64,000 nucleotides of DNA, from NCBI RefSeq assembly GCF_024363565.1, contig NZ_JAJEKE010000019.1:1-64000 (forward strand), in the 5' to 3' direction. Of the stretch, positions 40,722 through 49,826 are shown piece after piece. The DNA comes from Lutispora saccharofermentans. Its GTDB lineage: Bacteria > Bacillota > Clostridia > Lutisporales > Lutisporaceae. Under the pieces are notes generated by a model, which saw only the letters and a program-made list of their open reading frames with translations, made no database searches and was not told where the DNA came from. The position numbers and the translations under genes are program-made. How positions within the stretch are numbered: the stretch's first letter is position 1; the number at the start of each line of letters is the position of its first letter.

Positions 40722-41843
40722 ATGATTTATGTATTGTTTTTTTTGGTCGCTATAGCCCTTGTGCTGAACCGAATATCCAAAAGCTATGTATTGCATGATT
40801 TTTCTTACAGCAGAGAGATCAGCAAGAAGACAGTCGAAATAGATGAAGAATTTGAAATAGCCACAGTAGCGGAGAACAATAAGCTTTTGCCAATTACCTT
40901 TCTCCAGATTATCGAGAAGCTTCCACAGGCTCTCAAATATAGGTTCAAAGCCGGTGTTACCGAATCAGGGGAATACATATTTCATAAGATGGCGATGATG
41001 ATGCTGCCCTACCAGAGGATAAAACGGGTCTATAAGGTTTTTTGCAGTCAGCGCGGAAGATTCATCTTCAGAGATGTGACCTTGATAGCAGGGGATATGT
41101 TGGGCTTGAATACGACCGCCGAAGACAGGGAGCATTTGCAGGAGGTCGTGGCTTTGCCTGAGAAAGCGGACTTAGAGGAAGCCATAATGCCCTATGGGAA
41201 TTGCTATGGGGACATATCGGTAAGGAGATGGATCATTGATGACCCTATATTGACGGTGGGCATCAGAGAGTATACGGGCTCCGAACCTTTTAAGACCATA
41301 CACTGGCCCTCTTCGCTGAAATCAGGAAGCCTGATGGTGAAAAAATTTGATTATACCACTGATAACACGGTGATGATCGCTTTGAATATCGAATCCTCAA
41401 AGCCTTTCTGGAGCGGTATGAACGTAGGGAAAATTGAAAAATGTATTTCCATTGCAAGAGGCGTGGTTGAGCATTTTGAAGAAGCCGGCATACCTTATGG
41501 GCTTGCCTGCGATGCTCATTACGACGGGTTTCCGGGGAATGAAAACATTGGTGAAGCAGGCTTCGGAAAGGCCCATTACAGCAATACCGTAGAAAACCTT
41601 GGGAGGATAGGCTACAGTATCGCCATGCCTTTCGAAGAACTGCTCAACAGCTTGATGACGAGCCCTATGAGCTTTACTACATTTGTAATAATTACTCCTG
41701 CCATGCTGGAGGAATATATAATGCCGATAAACCGTCTGAGAGAAAGGTCGATGAAAACAGTGGTCATATCCATGGACAAAAACAACTTGAGCTGCCTCAG
41801 CGGTGATATATTGACCTATATTGAAAGAGGGAACAGCCTATGA
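40722..41843 (+). CDS. DUF58 domain protein
   Basis: The 373-residue protein has one N-terminal membrane segment and the DUF58 core around residues 180-230 (GDISVRRWIIDDPILTVGIREYTGSEPFKTIHWPSSLKSGSLMV split over two strands of the motif). The domain is VWA-like, with the consensus R.Y..GD....IHW.. seen as REYTGSEPFKTIHW. It is the predicted client of the upstream MoxR ATPase. Its end overlaps the next start by 4 bases. Confidence 0.88.
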   Translation: MIYVLFFLVAIALVLNRISKSYVLHDFSYSREISKKTVEIDEEFEIATVAENNKLLPITFLQIIEKLPQALKYRFKAGVTESGEYIFHKMAMMMLPYQRIKRVYKVFCSQRGRFIFRDVTLIAGDMLGLNTTAEDREHLQEVVALPEKADLEEAIMPYGNCYGDISVRRWIIDDPILTVGIREYTGSEPFKTIHWPSSLKSGSLMVKKFDYTTDNTVMIALNIESSKPFWSGMNVGKIEKCISIARGVVEHFEEAGIPYGLACDAHYDGFPGNENIGEAGFGKAHYSNTVENLGRIGYSIAMPFEELLNSLMTSPMSFTTFVIITPAMLEEYIMPINRLRERSMKTVVISMDKNNLSCLSGDILTYIERGNSL

Positions 41844-43084
41844 AGCAGGATTTTATGATTAAAATATTCAGTGACTTTTCATTTATCTTTGCATTAAGCT
41901 TTTATTTTCTTTCCTTCATAGATGAGGTCAAGCTCCCGGGCTTCCTTTACCTGTTGGTAAGTTTTATTGTTCCGGCAGCCTATGCTATGAAGAAAAGAAA
42001 GAGCCGGTGGCTATATGCGATTATTGCTCTATTGCCGGCATTCTTTGCTTTTGCCAAAAACCTGGCAGACATGATCTTCATATCGATTATTGTATCATAT
42101 TCCTTATACGTGATATACAAAGGCTTGAATGAGATAGGCTACTATATGGCCATAGAAAGGTTTCAAAAAGGCTTAATGTTTTTTGCGGCCATGTTTGCCA
42201 TAGCCATCCCCACCGGCAGCTTCGGCATAATAGAAGCCAAATCCATCCCGTTTATAATAATTTTCCTGGTCACATCAGTGATGCTGAACAGATCCATGAG
42301 GCTCTGTCAGTTCAATGAAAATACCAAAGAGCTCCATAAAATAAACTTGAGATATTCCATGATAATAGTGGGGCTGTCTCTGATGCTGAGCATCAAACAG
42401 GTTAGGCAGGCCATGGGAAGCATATTGCACCGGCTGTACGATGGATTTTTAGAACTTGTGATATACTTGCTTTACGGAGTATTTCTCGCTGTAGGCTATG
42501 GCTTGAAATATGTTATAGCTTTTGTGAGAAGCTTGCTGGAAAGAAGGGTCATAAAGCCGGAGGCCATGGAAGAGTCTGAATTCCTCTTTGGCAATATTGA
42601 GGATCTCAACGGGCAGGACTTGATAAGCATTATCAGCAAAAGCTGGATTTTTAATGCGCTTGCGCATATAGTCTCGGGTATTTTGGTCTTACTGCTGCTA
42701 TATATGGCCATAAAACTTCTTACGAGGCGATTCTATGAAAAGAGGGAAAAGGAAGAATATACTGAAACCAGGGAATTCATAAAAAAAGATAAGGAAGGCA
42801 AAGCCCTGGGAAGGCTTGCCCTGCCGTTTAATATGAGAAGGTATGAAGAATATATAAGATACTATTATAGGAAATTCTTAAAGCTGTGCATTTCCAGGGA
42901 TATCGAGATAAAAAGCTCTGATACCACTCTGCAGATCAACGACAAATCTACGGGAGAGTTTGATGAAGAGGCCCTCCATAATATGAGAGAAGCTTATATA
43001 AAAGTACGATACGGAGAAGAAACGGCAGACAAGCAAAAAGCCAGGGAATTCCGCAAATTTTTCAGCAAGCTGAAAGAATCATAG
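41840..43084 (+). CDS. Membrane protein with C-terminal DUF4129-like region
   Basis: The 414-residue protein has about seven to eight membrane helices in the first 225 residues, one more near 275-295, and a soluble C-terminal region with YEEYIRYYYRKFLKLCISRD and a terminal Arg/Lys-rich helix. This matches the DUF4129 end found in transglutaminase-like partners of MoxR/DUF58. No transglutaminase Cys-His-Asp triad is visible, so the catalytic part is absent. It is translationally coupled to the DUF58 gene and closes the operon. Confidence 0.72.
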   Translation: MKQDFMIKIFSDFSFIFALSFYFLSFIDEVKLPGFLYLLVSFIVPAAYAMKKRKSRWLYAIIALLPAFFAFAKNLADMIFISIIVSYSLYVIYKGLNEIGYYMAIERFQKGLMFFAAMFAIAIPTGSFGIIEAKSIPFIIIFLVTSVMLNRSMRLCQFNENTKELHKINLRYSMIIVGLSLMLSIKQVRQAMGSILHRLYDGFLELVIYLLYGVFLAVGYGLKYVIAFVRSLLERRVIKPEAMEESEFLFGNIEDLNGQDLISIISKSWIFNALAHIVSGILVLLLLYMAIKLLTRRFYEKREKEEYTETREFIKKDKEGKALGRLALPFNMRRYEEYIRYYYRKFLKLCISRDIEIKSSDTTLQINDKSTGEFDEEALHNMREAYIKVRYGEETADKQKAREFRKFFSKLKES

Positions 43085-43113
43085 ACGAGGGCAAAAACGT
43101 GCTGCTGCTCATT

Positions 43114-44250
43114 TCATCGATCCAGCAGCTTGCCTCCGTATAGCCGCTTAGCTTTGATCCTTATATCATAGGCTTTTTCGATCCTTTTTATCATAGCTGC
43201 CTCTTTTTCGTTTACTATTGAAATGGTTACACCTGTATTGCCCGTTCTGCCTGTTCTGCCGGCTCTGTGAAGGTACTCCTTCAGGCTTTCCGGCAGGTCA
43301 AGATTGAATATATGGGTCACATCCTTGATATCAAGGCCTCTGGAGGCTATATCGGAAGCGATGAGAAGCTGAAGCTTGCCTTTCCTGAAATCTTCCAGAG
43401 CTTTTTTGCGCTCTTCCTTGGATGCATCTCCATATATTCCGTATGCTTTAATATGGTGGAACCTGAGCTTTAATGTGGCCTCCTGTATCTCTTCGTTCTT
43501 GTTGAGAAAAACTATGGCCTTTTCCGGCTTGATAGCAGCGACTATTTTTCTCAGTACTTCGATCTTATCTCTTTGCTCTGCTTCTATGTACATATGTTCT
43601 ATATCAGGGTTCATCAGTTCTTCTTCAATTTTTATTATCTCAGGCTCTTTCATCATGGTTTTGGCAATATTTATTGTGCCCTCATTCATGGTGGCAGAAA
43701 ACATCATCAGCTGTCTGTCTCTCAGCGTAGTTTTGATGACATCCTTTACCTGGGAGAGATTGTTTTCATCCAGAAGCCTGTCAGCTTCATCTACCACAAT
43801 GGTTTTTACGGTATGGGCGCCTATCTTCCTCATTTTTATAAGCTCCAGTATCCTGCCTGGCGAACCTACTATTATATGAGGTTTTTCCTTTAACTTTTCT
43901 ATCTGGCGGTCTATTCGGACTCTTCCGATGATGGACGCAGCGCGGACAGGAAGCCCCGAGTTTTTTGACAGCGCGGTTATCACACCGAAAATCTGCATAG
44001 CCAGTTCATGAGTAGGAGCAAGTATTATGGCCTGTGCCTCCTTTTTCTCCGCATCCACCCTTTGGAGTATGGGGAGGAGGTATGCCAGAGTTTTGCCGCT
44101 TCCTGTTATTGATTGGCCTATTATATCCTTATTCTCAAGGGCCGGCGGTATAGCCGCTTGCTGTATGGCTGTGGGGGACTGTATATTTTCTTTTTTCAAG
44201 CCTTCTATCAGGCTCTGCTTCAATCCAAATTTATTAAATGATGTTTCCAT
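43114..44250 (-). CDS. DEAD-box ATP-dependent RNA helicase
   Basis: The 378-residue helicase has the Q motif (FNKFGLKQSLIEGLKKENIQSPTAIQQ, in part), Walker A SITGSGKT, PTHELAMQI, the DEAD box VVDEADRLL, SAT in MFSATM, and motifs V/VI ASDIASRGLDI and HRAGRTGRTG. The C-terminus is short, without a recognised RNA-binding extension. The start at 44250 has AAGGAGAAAGCT upstream; a longer in-frame start lies in the preceding gene. It is the third gene of an MBL-fMsr-helicase operon. Confidence 0.93.
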   Translation of the reverse strand: METSFNKFGLKQSLIEGLKKENIQSPTAIQQAAIPPALENKDIIGQSITGSGKTLAYLLPILQRVDAEKKEAQAIILAPTHELAMQIFGVITALSKNSGLPVRAASIIGRVRIDRQIEKLKEKPHIIVGSPGRILELIKMRKIGAHTVKTIVVDEADRLLDENNLSQVKDVIKTTLRDRQLMMFSATMNEGTINIAKTMMKEPEIIKIEEELMNPDIEHMYIEAEQRDKIEVLRKIVAAIKPEKAIVFLNKNEEIQEATLKLRFHHIKAYGIYGDASKEERKKALEDFRKGKLQLLIASDIASRGLDIKDVTHIFNLDLPESLKEYLHRAGRTGRTGNTGVTISIVNEKEAAMIKRIEKAYDIRIKAKRLYGGKLLDR

Positions 44251-44272
44251 AGCTTTCTCCTTAAAGTTATTT

Positions 44273-44770
44273 TTAAATCTCTTTCCAGTCGATATACTTA
44301 TTGAGCTTTTCCACATATTTCTCAAGGTATTTGGCTTCTAATTCCGTAAATCTATTGAACTCGGGACTATCCAAGTCTAATACGCCATAAACAATTTCAT
44401 CCTTGATAATGGGGATTACGATTTCAGAGTTTGACGCGCCGTCACAGGCTATATGTCCGGGAAATTCATGGACATTGGGAACCAGCTGAGTTTTTCTTGA
44501 TGCCGCAGCAGCTCCGCAAACGCCTGAGCTCAGCTTTATCCTGTTGCAGGCCGGCAACCCTTGAAATGGGCCTAAAACCAGCTCGCCGTTTCTCATGATG
44601 TAGAAGCCGGCCCAATTGAGCCTGTTCATTACGGCCTTAATGATTGCGGCCGCATTGGACAGGTTTGCCAGGGCATCCCGCTCCGAGCTCAATTGGCCCT
44701 CCAATAAAATGAGCATATATACAAGCTTCTGCTCCTCATTCATCTTTTCTATTCCATCCAGCTTAAACAT
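44273..44770 (-). CDS. msrC: Free methionine-(R)-sulfoxide reductase (GAF domain)
   Basis: The 165-residue single-GAF protein reduces free methionine-R-sulfoxide. All three family cysteines are present: LPACNRI, SGVCGAAAAS and HIACDGASNSEIVIPI. The latter two regions and GVLDLDSPEFNRF match E. coli YebR/MsrC closely. The start at 44770 gives a seven-base spacing from AGGAGG; the ATG two codons upstream is too close. It is encoded between an MBL-fold protein gene and the DEAD-box gene in one operon. Confidence 0.88.
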   Translation of the reverse strand: MFKLDGIEKMNEEQKLVYMLILLEGQLSSERDALANLSNAAAIIKAVMNRLNWAGFYIMRNGELVLGPFQGLPACNRIKLSSGVCGAAAASRKTQLVPNVHEFPGHIACDGASNSEIVIPIIKDEIVYGVLDLDSPEFNRFTELEAKYLEKYVEKLNKYIDWKEI

Positions 44771-44785
44771 TTGCATACCTCCTGT

Positions 44786-45466
44786 TTAAATATATATTTC
44801 CTGGCCTTTAGCAGTTATTTCAATAAGCTTTGCAGGATATTCCTTTACCTTATCGGCAAAGGCCTTTATCGCTCTGTAATCCTCTCCAAAATGCATGGGG
44901 ATGAATATTTCAGGCTTTATTTCTTTAATGAAATACTCTCCGCCCAAGCTATAGTTGTGCTTTAATCTTGGGTCCACAGGGAAAAAAGCCACATCGATCT
45001 TTACATCCCGAAGCTTATGGATTTCATTTTTGAAAGTCTGCTCCATGGTACGGATTTCTTCCGGGGTATCATCCCACCAATACCACCAGTTCAAGTCTCC
45101 GGCATGGAATATGCTTATGCCGTCTGCACTCACCAAAAAGGAGACTCCCAGGTCAGTGGAGCCCAAGGTTTTGATTTTTACATCGCCTATTTCAATCTCC
45201 TTATTGGGCGGCATAAAGTAAATGCTGTCATCAAGGCTGCCGGCGCTTATATCATCGCTGAATATGTATTTTATATATGGGTTTGCATTTCTCCACTTTA
45301 ATATCTCCGGGTTAAAATGATCGGGATGTCCGTGGGATGAAAAGACGAGAATGCTCTTATCCCCGATTTTCAAAGGGCCTTTCCAGTAGTCAAATACCAG
45401 CTGGTGGTTTGGGGTTTCTATCGAAAAGCCGCTGTTGAACAGGTACCGGATCTTTATATTTTTCAT
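44786..45466 (-). CDS. Metallo-beta-lactamase-fold hydrolase
   Basis: The 226-residue protein has the metal-binding HGHPDHF (HxHxDH) motif, an early strand ending VFDYW, the FHAGDLNWW segment with the third His/Asp site and FIPMHFGEDY with the last His. It resembles UlaG-like MBL hydrolases. Substrate is unknown. The start at 45466 follows AGGTGGGC. It heads a minus-strand operon with msrC and the helicase gene. Confidence 0.85.
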   Translation of the reverse strand: MKNIKIRYLFNSGFSIETPNHQLVFDYWKGPLKIGDKSILVFSSHGHPDHFNPEILKWRNANPYIKYIFSDDISAGSLDDSIYFMPPNKEIEIGDVKIKTLGSTDLGVSFLVSADGISIFHAGDLNWWYWWDDTPEEIRTMEQTFKNEIHKLRDVKIDVAFFPVDPRLKHNYSLGGEYFIKEIKPEIFIPMHFGEDYRAIKAFADKVKEYPAKLIEITAKGQEIYI

Positions 45467-45547
45467 GGGCAGCCCACCTTTTTTAATATTAATAATATAT
45501 ATTATACCAAAGCCTTTCAAGCATAAGTATTATTATTCCCAATTTAT

Positions 45548-45556
45548 TGGTATAAT
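45548..45556 (+). promoter_or_regulatory. Extended -10 promoter of the glyoxalase-corA unit
   Basis: TGGTATAAT, an extended -10 element, lies 24 bases before the glyoxalase-like gene. Confidence 0.6.
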
Positions 45557-45579
45557 AAAAGAAAATCCACAGGAGGTGT

Positions 45580-45960
45580 ATGGCTTTGAAATTCAAATTT
45601 ATACATAACAATATCAATGTGCTGGATCAGGAAAAGAGCATAGCCTTTTATAAAGAAGCATTGGGCCTTTCAGAGGTAAAAAGGAAAGAGCATAAGGATG
45701 GGGATTTTGTACTGGTCTTTCTAGGCGACGGCATCACAGAGCATCAACTGGAGCTCACCTGGCTCAGGGATAGGACTGAGCCCTATGATCTGGGGGATAA
45801 TGAATCTCATATCGCCTTCAGGGTAGATGATTTTGAAGCGGCTTATGAACATCATAAGAAGATGGGCTGCATTTGCTATGAAAACAAGGATATGGGCATA
45901 TATTTTATAGAGGACCCGGATGGTTATTGGCTGGAGATACTGCCCACACGGGATAAATAA
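45580..45960 (+). CDS. Glyoxalase/VOC-family protein (lactoylglutathione lyase-like)
   Basis: The 126-residue protein has the paired beta-alpha-beta-beta-beta modules of the vicinal oxygen chelate superfamily: IHNNINVLDQEKSIAFYKEALG, then SHIAFRVDDFEAAYEHHK and FIEDPDGYWLEIL. Metal ligands His9, Glu/Gln near LELTW, His77-like and Glu in LEILP fit glyoxalase I. It may detoxify methylglyoxal or a related adduct; the thiol cofactor in this organism is unknown. corA follows three bases after its stop, so the two are co-transcribed. Confidence 0.85.
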   Translation: MALKFKFIHNNINVLDQEKSIAFYKEALGLSEVKRKEHKDGDFVLVFLGDGITEHQLELTWLRDRTEPYDLGDNESHIAFRVDDFEAAYEHHKKMGCICYENKDMGIYFIEDPDGYWLEILPTRDK

Positions 45961-45963
45961 GCT

Positions 45964-46890
45964 ATGGAGATATATAAGATTACGCCCAGGGGCTTAGAGA
46001 ACTGCCGGTTCGATGATATGTCAAGGGAAAAGGGGAACCGGTATTGGCTGCTTTTAACCCCCGAAGAGATGGTAAATGCTAATGGCTTTTTTAATTTCAA
46101 TTCCCGAACCATAGATGAATGCTTATCCAATAATCAGGTGCCAAGGCTTGAGGTATATGAAAGTTTCAGCTTTGGCGTGATAAATATCATCAATAAAGAA
46201 AAAGATTTTATTCTGGCTTCGGAGCTGAATTTCTATCTGACCTCCAACTACCTAATTTTTGTGACAAAAGACAGCAGCTCAGATATGATAAAGGCTGTGA
46301 AAGATGAAATAGACGGAAACAGCATAGATCTGGAGAGGATACTCTATATATTTTTGGACAGGCTGACTGCGTCGGATAATGAGATACTGAAGGATATAGA
46401 GGAGGATATATCGGATATAGAAGAGCTGGTAATAAAAGGGGAGAACAGGGATTATATCATGGACATCGTGAGCTTGAGGAAGCAGCTCCTTTTTCTCAAG
46501 AGATATTATGAGCCTCTTTTGGATATCGCCGAAGGATTGGAAGAGAATGAAAATGGGCTGATAAATGAAAAGTCTGTCAGATACTTCACCATACTTAAGG
46601 ATAGGATAGAGAGATTGAATAGAAACGTTTTAAATCTCAGAGACTATATAACTCAAGTCAGAGAAGCTTACCAGGCTCAGGTTGATATAAATCTGAACAA
46701 GATAATGAAGCTTTTTACCGTGATCACTGCAATATTTCTGCCTTTGAGCCTTATCGCAGGCTGGTATGGCATGAACTTCAAATATATGCCCGAGCTTAGC
46801 TGGGTTATGGGCTATCCCTTTGCATTTTTGCTCAGCGGGATTGTTATAGCCATATGTCTCATTTACTTCAAAAAACATGATTTCATATAG
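45964..46890 (+). CDS. CorA-family divalent cation transporter
   Basis: The 308-residue protein has a long helical cytoplasmic domain (about 75-240) and two C-terminal membrane helices with the signature GMNF after the first (LIAGWYGMNFKYMPEL), the CorA/ZntB pattern for Mg2+ or other divalent cations. It ends KKHDFI, a usual CorA tail. The TAG stop lies within the left copy of a 15-bp direct repeat (46887-46901) bounding the adjacent island. Confidence 0.92.
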   Translation: MEIYKITPRGLENCRFDDMSREKGNRYWLLLTPEEMVNANGFFNFNSRTIDECLSNNQVPRLEVYESFSFGVINIINKEKDFILASELNFYLTSNYLIFVTKDSSSDMIKAVKDEIDGNSIDLERILYIFLDRLTASDNEILKDIEEDISDIEELVIKGENRDYIMDIVSLRKQLLFLKRYYEPLLDIAEGLEENENGLINEKSVRYFTILKDRIERLNRNVLNLRDYITQVREAYQAQVDINLNKIMKLFTVITAIFLPLSLIAGWYGMNFKYMPELSWVMGYPFAFLLSGIVIAICLIYFKKHDFI

Positions 46891-46901
46891 AAAGCAGTGG
46901 G
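46887..46901. repeat. Left 15-bp direct repeat bounding the AbgT island
   Basis: ATAGAAAGCAGTGGG is identical to 51156-51170. At the right copy the sequence continues as the second arm of a terminator stem (CCCCACTGCTT). At the left copy only the first arm is present, as if an insertion had split and duplicated the stem. Confidence 0.75.
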
Positions 46902-46948
46902 TATGGTTAATTCACTACATTTTTATAGATTAAGATATATTCATTTAT

Positions 46949-46980
46949 AAATACTTGGGGTACTCCCCCAAGTATTTTTT
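46949..46980. terminator. Bidirectional terminator
   Basis: AAATACTTGGGG and CCCCAAGTATTT form a perfect 12-bp stem followed by T on both sides. It serves the LysR gene and probably also corA. Confidence 0.85.
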
Positions 46981-47019
46981 ATGAATAGCTGCATATCTTT
47001 TAATCTTAAAATATGCGAT

Positions 47020-47979
47020 TTATTCGCCGTCGTTAAGCATGCGAGTTCCTATTTCCATCGCAGTATTGATGAATGCTTGTAGCGCTGCGTTGAGATACGC
47101 ATTTGCAGGATAGGATAGATTTACTGAATATCTCGCTTGGGGATGGTCAATATGGATGGCATGCAACTGCGGTGGCATCTGCCGCTGTTTTATACGAACA
47201 TTTGGAGAACGAAGCAATAGACTAGGGCAGAACATGGCTCCAAGCCCGCGGCTGCACAGATCCAGCAGAGTATCGAGGTGTTCGGCATGAGCATAGACGC
47301 GAGGCGTAAAGCTGCATTCTGCGAATAGCAGTTCCGCTACAGAATGAATGATTTCTCCTTCCTTCAGCAGCAGAAACGGGCAATTTGCGAGCAGGTTAAA
47401 GTCTAGCTTTTCGCGCAGCTGCGAAAGCAAGACTTCGGTCTTATCACCGTAAAGCTGACGCAGCAATGCATCCGGTAGCAATAGCGATACTTCCTCATCG
47501 TAGAATTGGACAGTTTCAATGCCAAATACGACAGGTGTGCCGCGTGACACCACGCAATCAACGTTTCTGTCGAGCAACTGCTGAAATACGTCGGAATTGC
47601 AGCTTTCGTGCAGGTTTATCTGCATGCGTGGATATAACCGGTGATAGGTTTCAAGCAGTTCTGGAACTAGCAGCCGTCCGCGCGTGTGCGCAACACCGAT
47701 GGTCAATGTTCCGCACATAGGGTCCGCTGCGTCTGCAAGTTCGTTGCGCATGTCGTGGTGCAGCCGTAGCACAGCTTTGGCATATCGATAAAAAATCTCT
47801 CCCGCTTGGGTCAATTGCAGAGGCGTGCTGCGTTTGAACAGCACGGCATCCACTTCTTCCTCAAGCGCAGCAATTTGCTTGCTCAGCGATTGCTGAGACA
47901 CATAAAGCTGCCGGGCTGCATGCGTAAAATTTCGGGTCTCCGAAACTTTCAGAAAATAATGAATGCGCAACAAATTCAT
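47020..47979 (-). CDS. LysR-family regulator of the AbgT island
   Basis: The 319-residue protein has an N-terminal winged HTH (LRIHYFLKVSETRNFTHAARQLYVSQQSLSKQIAALE, shown in part) and a substrate-binding effector domain (TLTIGVAHTRGRLLVPELLE). It starts at 47979 after GGGAGGG. It is divergent from the abgT-type gene 226 bases away, the usual arrangement for an activator of the neighbouring operon. Codon use is richer in G/C than in flanking genes, in line with acquisition together with the transporter and hydrolase. Confidence 0.92.
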   Translation of the reverse strand: MNLLRIHYFLKVSETRNFTHAARQLYVSQQSLSKQIAALEEEVDAVLFKRSTPLQLTQAGEIFYRYAKAVLRLHHDMRNELADAADPMCGTLTIGVAHTRGRLLVPELLETYHRLYPRMQINLHESCNSDVFQQLLDRNVDCVVSRGTPVVFGIETVQFYDEEVSLLLPDALLRQLYGDKTEVLLSQLREKLDFNLLANCPFLLLKEGEIIHSVAELLFAECSFTPRVYAHAEHLDTLLDLCSRGLGAMFCPSLLLRSPNVRIKQRQMPPQLHAIHIDHPQARYSVNLSYPANAYLNAALQAFINTAMEIGTRMLNDGE

Positions 47980-48066
47980 GAAAATCCCTCCCATTGACAT
48001 AATTATACGGTAAAAATCTCTTTCTTTCTACAACAAAAAGATTGTAATTATTACGGATTTTTGGTG

Positions 48067-48096
48067 TTGGACATACACTATCGTTATCCCTATACT
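48067..48096 (+). promoter_or_regulatory. Probable promoter of the abgT-amidohydrolase operon
   Basis: TTGGAC and TATACT are 18 bases apart in the space between the divergent LysR and AbgT genes. The LysR protein would be expected to bind just upstream. Confidence 0.6.
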
Positions 48097-48205
48097 AAAT
48101 AGCAAATGATATGCAAATAGAGTAAAGGAGGCGATAGGGTAAGGTGCAAGGGAGGGCACTAAGTGCTATTGATGTATTTTATATCAAAAAGGAGGAGAAT
48201 GAGGA

Positions 48206-49756
48206 ATGGAGAAGATTCCAGCTGAGAAGAAAGAGAAAAAGCCGTTTATTAACTGCTTTCTAGATGGCGTCGAACGCGCTTGTAATAAGCTGCCGCCGCC
48301 TGCCATCCTGTTTGTCTGGTTATTTGTGTTTATTGCGATTCTTAGTGCAGTACTTTCTTGGAGTGGTATCAGCAGTGTCAATCCTGCTACCAATGAGAAG
48401 GTCGTTATCAATAATCTGTTCACCAAGAATGGTCTACAATGGTTCCTGGGCAATTTGATTACTAACTTCACCAGCTTTGCACCGCTCGGCTTGGTCGTAG
48501 CGCTGAGTATAGGTATCGGTATCTGTGAAAATTCCGGCTTAATCACCACGCTGTTGCATTCCAGCCTTCGAAAGGTGCCTGCAAGCCTTGTCGCATATGC
48601 AGTTTCCTTTATTGCAGTTTGCAGCAATATCGCCTCTGATACGGCTATCATTGTTTTGCCGCCTCTGGCCGCTGTGCTGTACATGAGCATCGGGAAAAAC
48701 CCTATAGTGGGCATGATCAATGCTTATGCCGGTGCACAGGCAGGTTTTACCGCCAACATTATGATCGCAGGTACGGATGCTACGCTGGCAGGCATCACCA
48801 ACAGCGCTATCGCAGGGTTCCTTCCAGACAGCGTCATTACGGCAGATATCACGGGCAACTGGTATTTTATGATTGCTTCTACTTTTATGTGCACTTTTGT
48901 GATCGCATTGTTATGCGAAAAGGTTGTTGCCCCGCGATTTGGTATATATAAAGGTAATAATGAGGAAATGCACGTAATTGTAGGCGCAAAGGAGCAGAAG
49001 GGCCTGCGAGCAGCGGGTATTGCTGCGCTGATTTTTATCGTGCTGGTGCTGATCAGCTTCTTTACGGGATTGACTTCCGGAGAGGATGGCGCATTCATCG
49101 GCTCTCCTTTGCTGAAGAATATTACGGCTGTGCTGTTCTTGTTCTTTGTTACTGTTGGTCTGGCTTACGGCTTTGCAGCGAAGAAGTTCCAAAGCTCCAA
49201 GGATGTAAATGCTTCCATGATTGAGGCGTGCAAAACGCTTGCCAGTTTCATCTTGTTCTGCTTCGTCTGCGGTCAGTTCAATGGCTTGTTCAAGTGGAGC
49301 AATCTTGGTACATTGTTGGCTATCGGCGGTGCTAACTTCCTCCAGAAAATAGGCTTTACGGGGATGGGTATGTGCGTAGTGTTCATTCTAATCAGCGCAT
49401 TGATCAATATTATAGTGTATTCAGGCTCGGCAAAGTGGGCAATTTTTGCACCTGTATTTGTTCCTATGTTTATGCTGTTGGGATACCATCCGTCATTTGC
49501 ACAGCTTCTCTATCGCATAGGTGATTCGCCGGTAGACTGCCTCACGCCTATGTGCCCATATATTTGGATCCTTTTGGATACAGCACGCAGCAAGTATGAC
49601 CCGGAGCTCAGCATAGGAACCATTGTCTCAAGCATGGTGCCCATCGCTGTGGTGCTGCAAATCGTGTGGATTATCTTTTTACTGATCTGGATGTGGATTG
49701 GACTTCCGATTGGGCCTGGTGTCGACATCATGCTTCCATCCGGTATTTTGGGGTAA
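48206..49756 (+). CDS. AbgT-family transporter
   Basis: The 516-residue protein has about 11-13 membrane helices and AbgT signatures (NGLQWFLGNLITNFTSFAPLG, IASDTAIIVLPPLAAVLY, YAGAQAGFTANIMIAGTDA). E. coli AbgT imports p-aminobenzoyl-glutamate, and other members export sulfonamides. ATG follows AAAAAGGAGGAGAATGAGG. It is followed by an Atz/Trz-type amidohydrolase rather than the usual AbgA/AbgB M20 peptidases, so the substrate may be a deaminable or amide-bearing heterocycle. Confidence 0.93.
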   Translation: MEKIPAEKKEKKPFINCFLDGVERACNKLPPPAILFVWLFVFIAILSAVLSWSGISSVNPATNEKVVINNLFTKNGLQWFLGNLITNFTSFAPLGLVVALSIGIGICENSGLITTLLHSSLRKVPASLVAYAVSFIAVCSNIASDTAIIVLPPLAAVLYMSIGKNPIVGMINAYAGAQAGFTANIMIAGTDATLAGITNSAIAGFLPDSVITADITGNWYFMIASTFMCTFVIALLCEKVVAPRFGIYKGNNEEMHVIVGAKEQKGLRAAGIAALIFIVLVLISFFTGLTSGEDGAFIGSPLLKNITAVLFLFFVTVGLAYGFAAKKFQSSKDVNASMIEACKTLASFILFCFVCGQFNGLFKWSNLGTLLAIGGANFLQKIGFTGMGMCVVFILISALINIIVYSGSAKWAIFAPVFVPMFMLLGYHPSFAQLLYRIGDSPVDCLTPMCPYIWILLDTARSKYDPELSIGTIVSSMVPIAVVLQIVWIIFLLIWMWIGLPIGPGVDIMLPSGILG

Positions 49757-49765
49757 TAGCAACTT

Positions 49766-49795
49766 TGTGCAGCGCAGCAGTTACTGCGCTGCGCC
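49766..49795 (+). repeat. GC-rich hairpin between abgT and the amidohydrolase gene
   Basis: GCAGCGCAG pairs with CTGCGCTGC around a six-to-seven-base loop, with no T-run. It may adjust relative expression of the two genes. Confidence 0.55.
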
Positions 49796-49826
49796 GCAGC
49801 GAACTTTTGAAAGGAGATAAAACTAT

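Noticed and set aside
43376..43879. Plus-strand open frame of 167 codons opposite the DEAD-box gene
   Set aside because: It is antisense to conserved helicase motifs, with a composition typical of a shadow frame.
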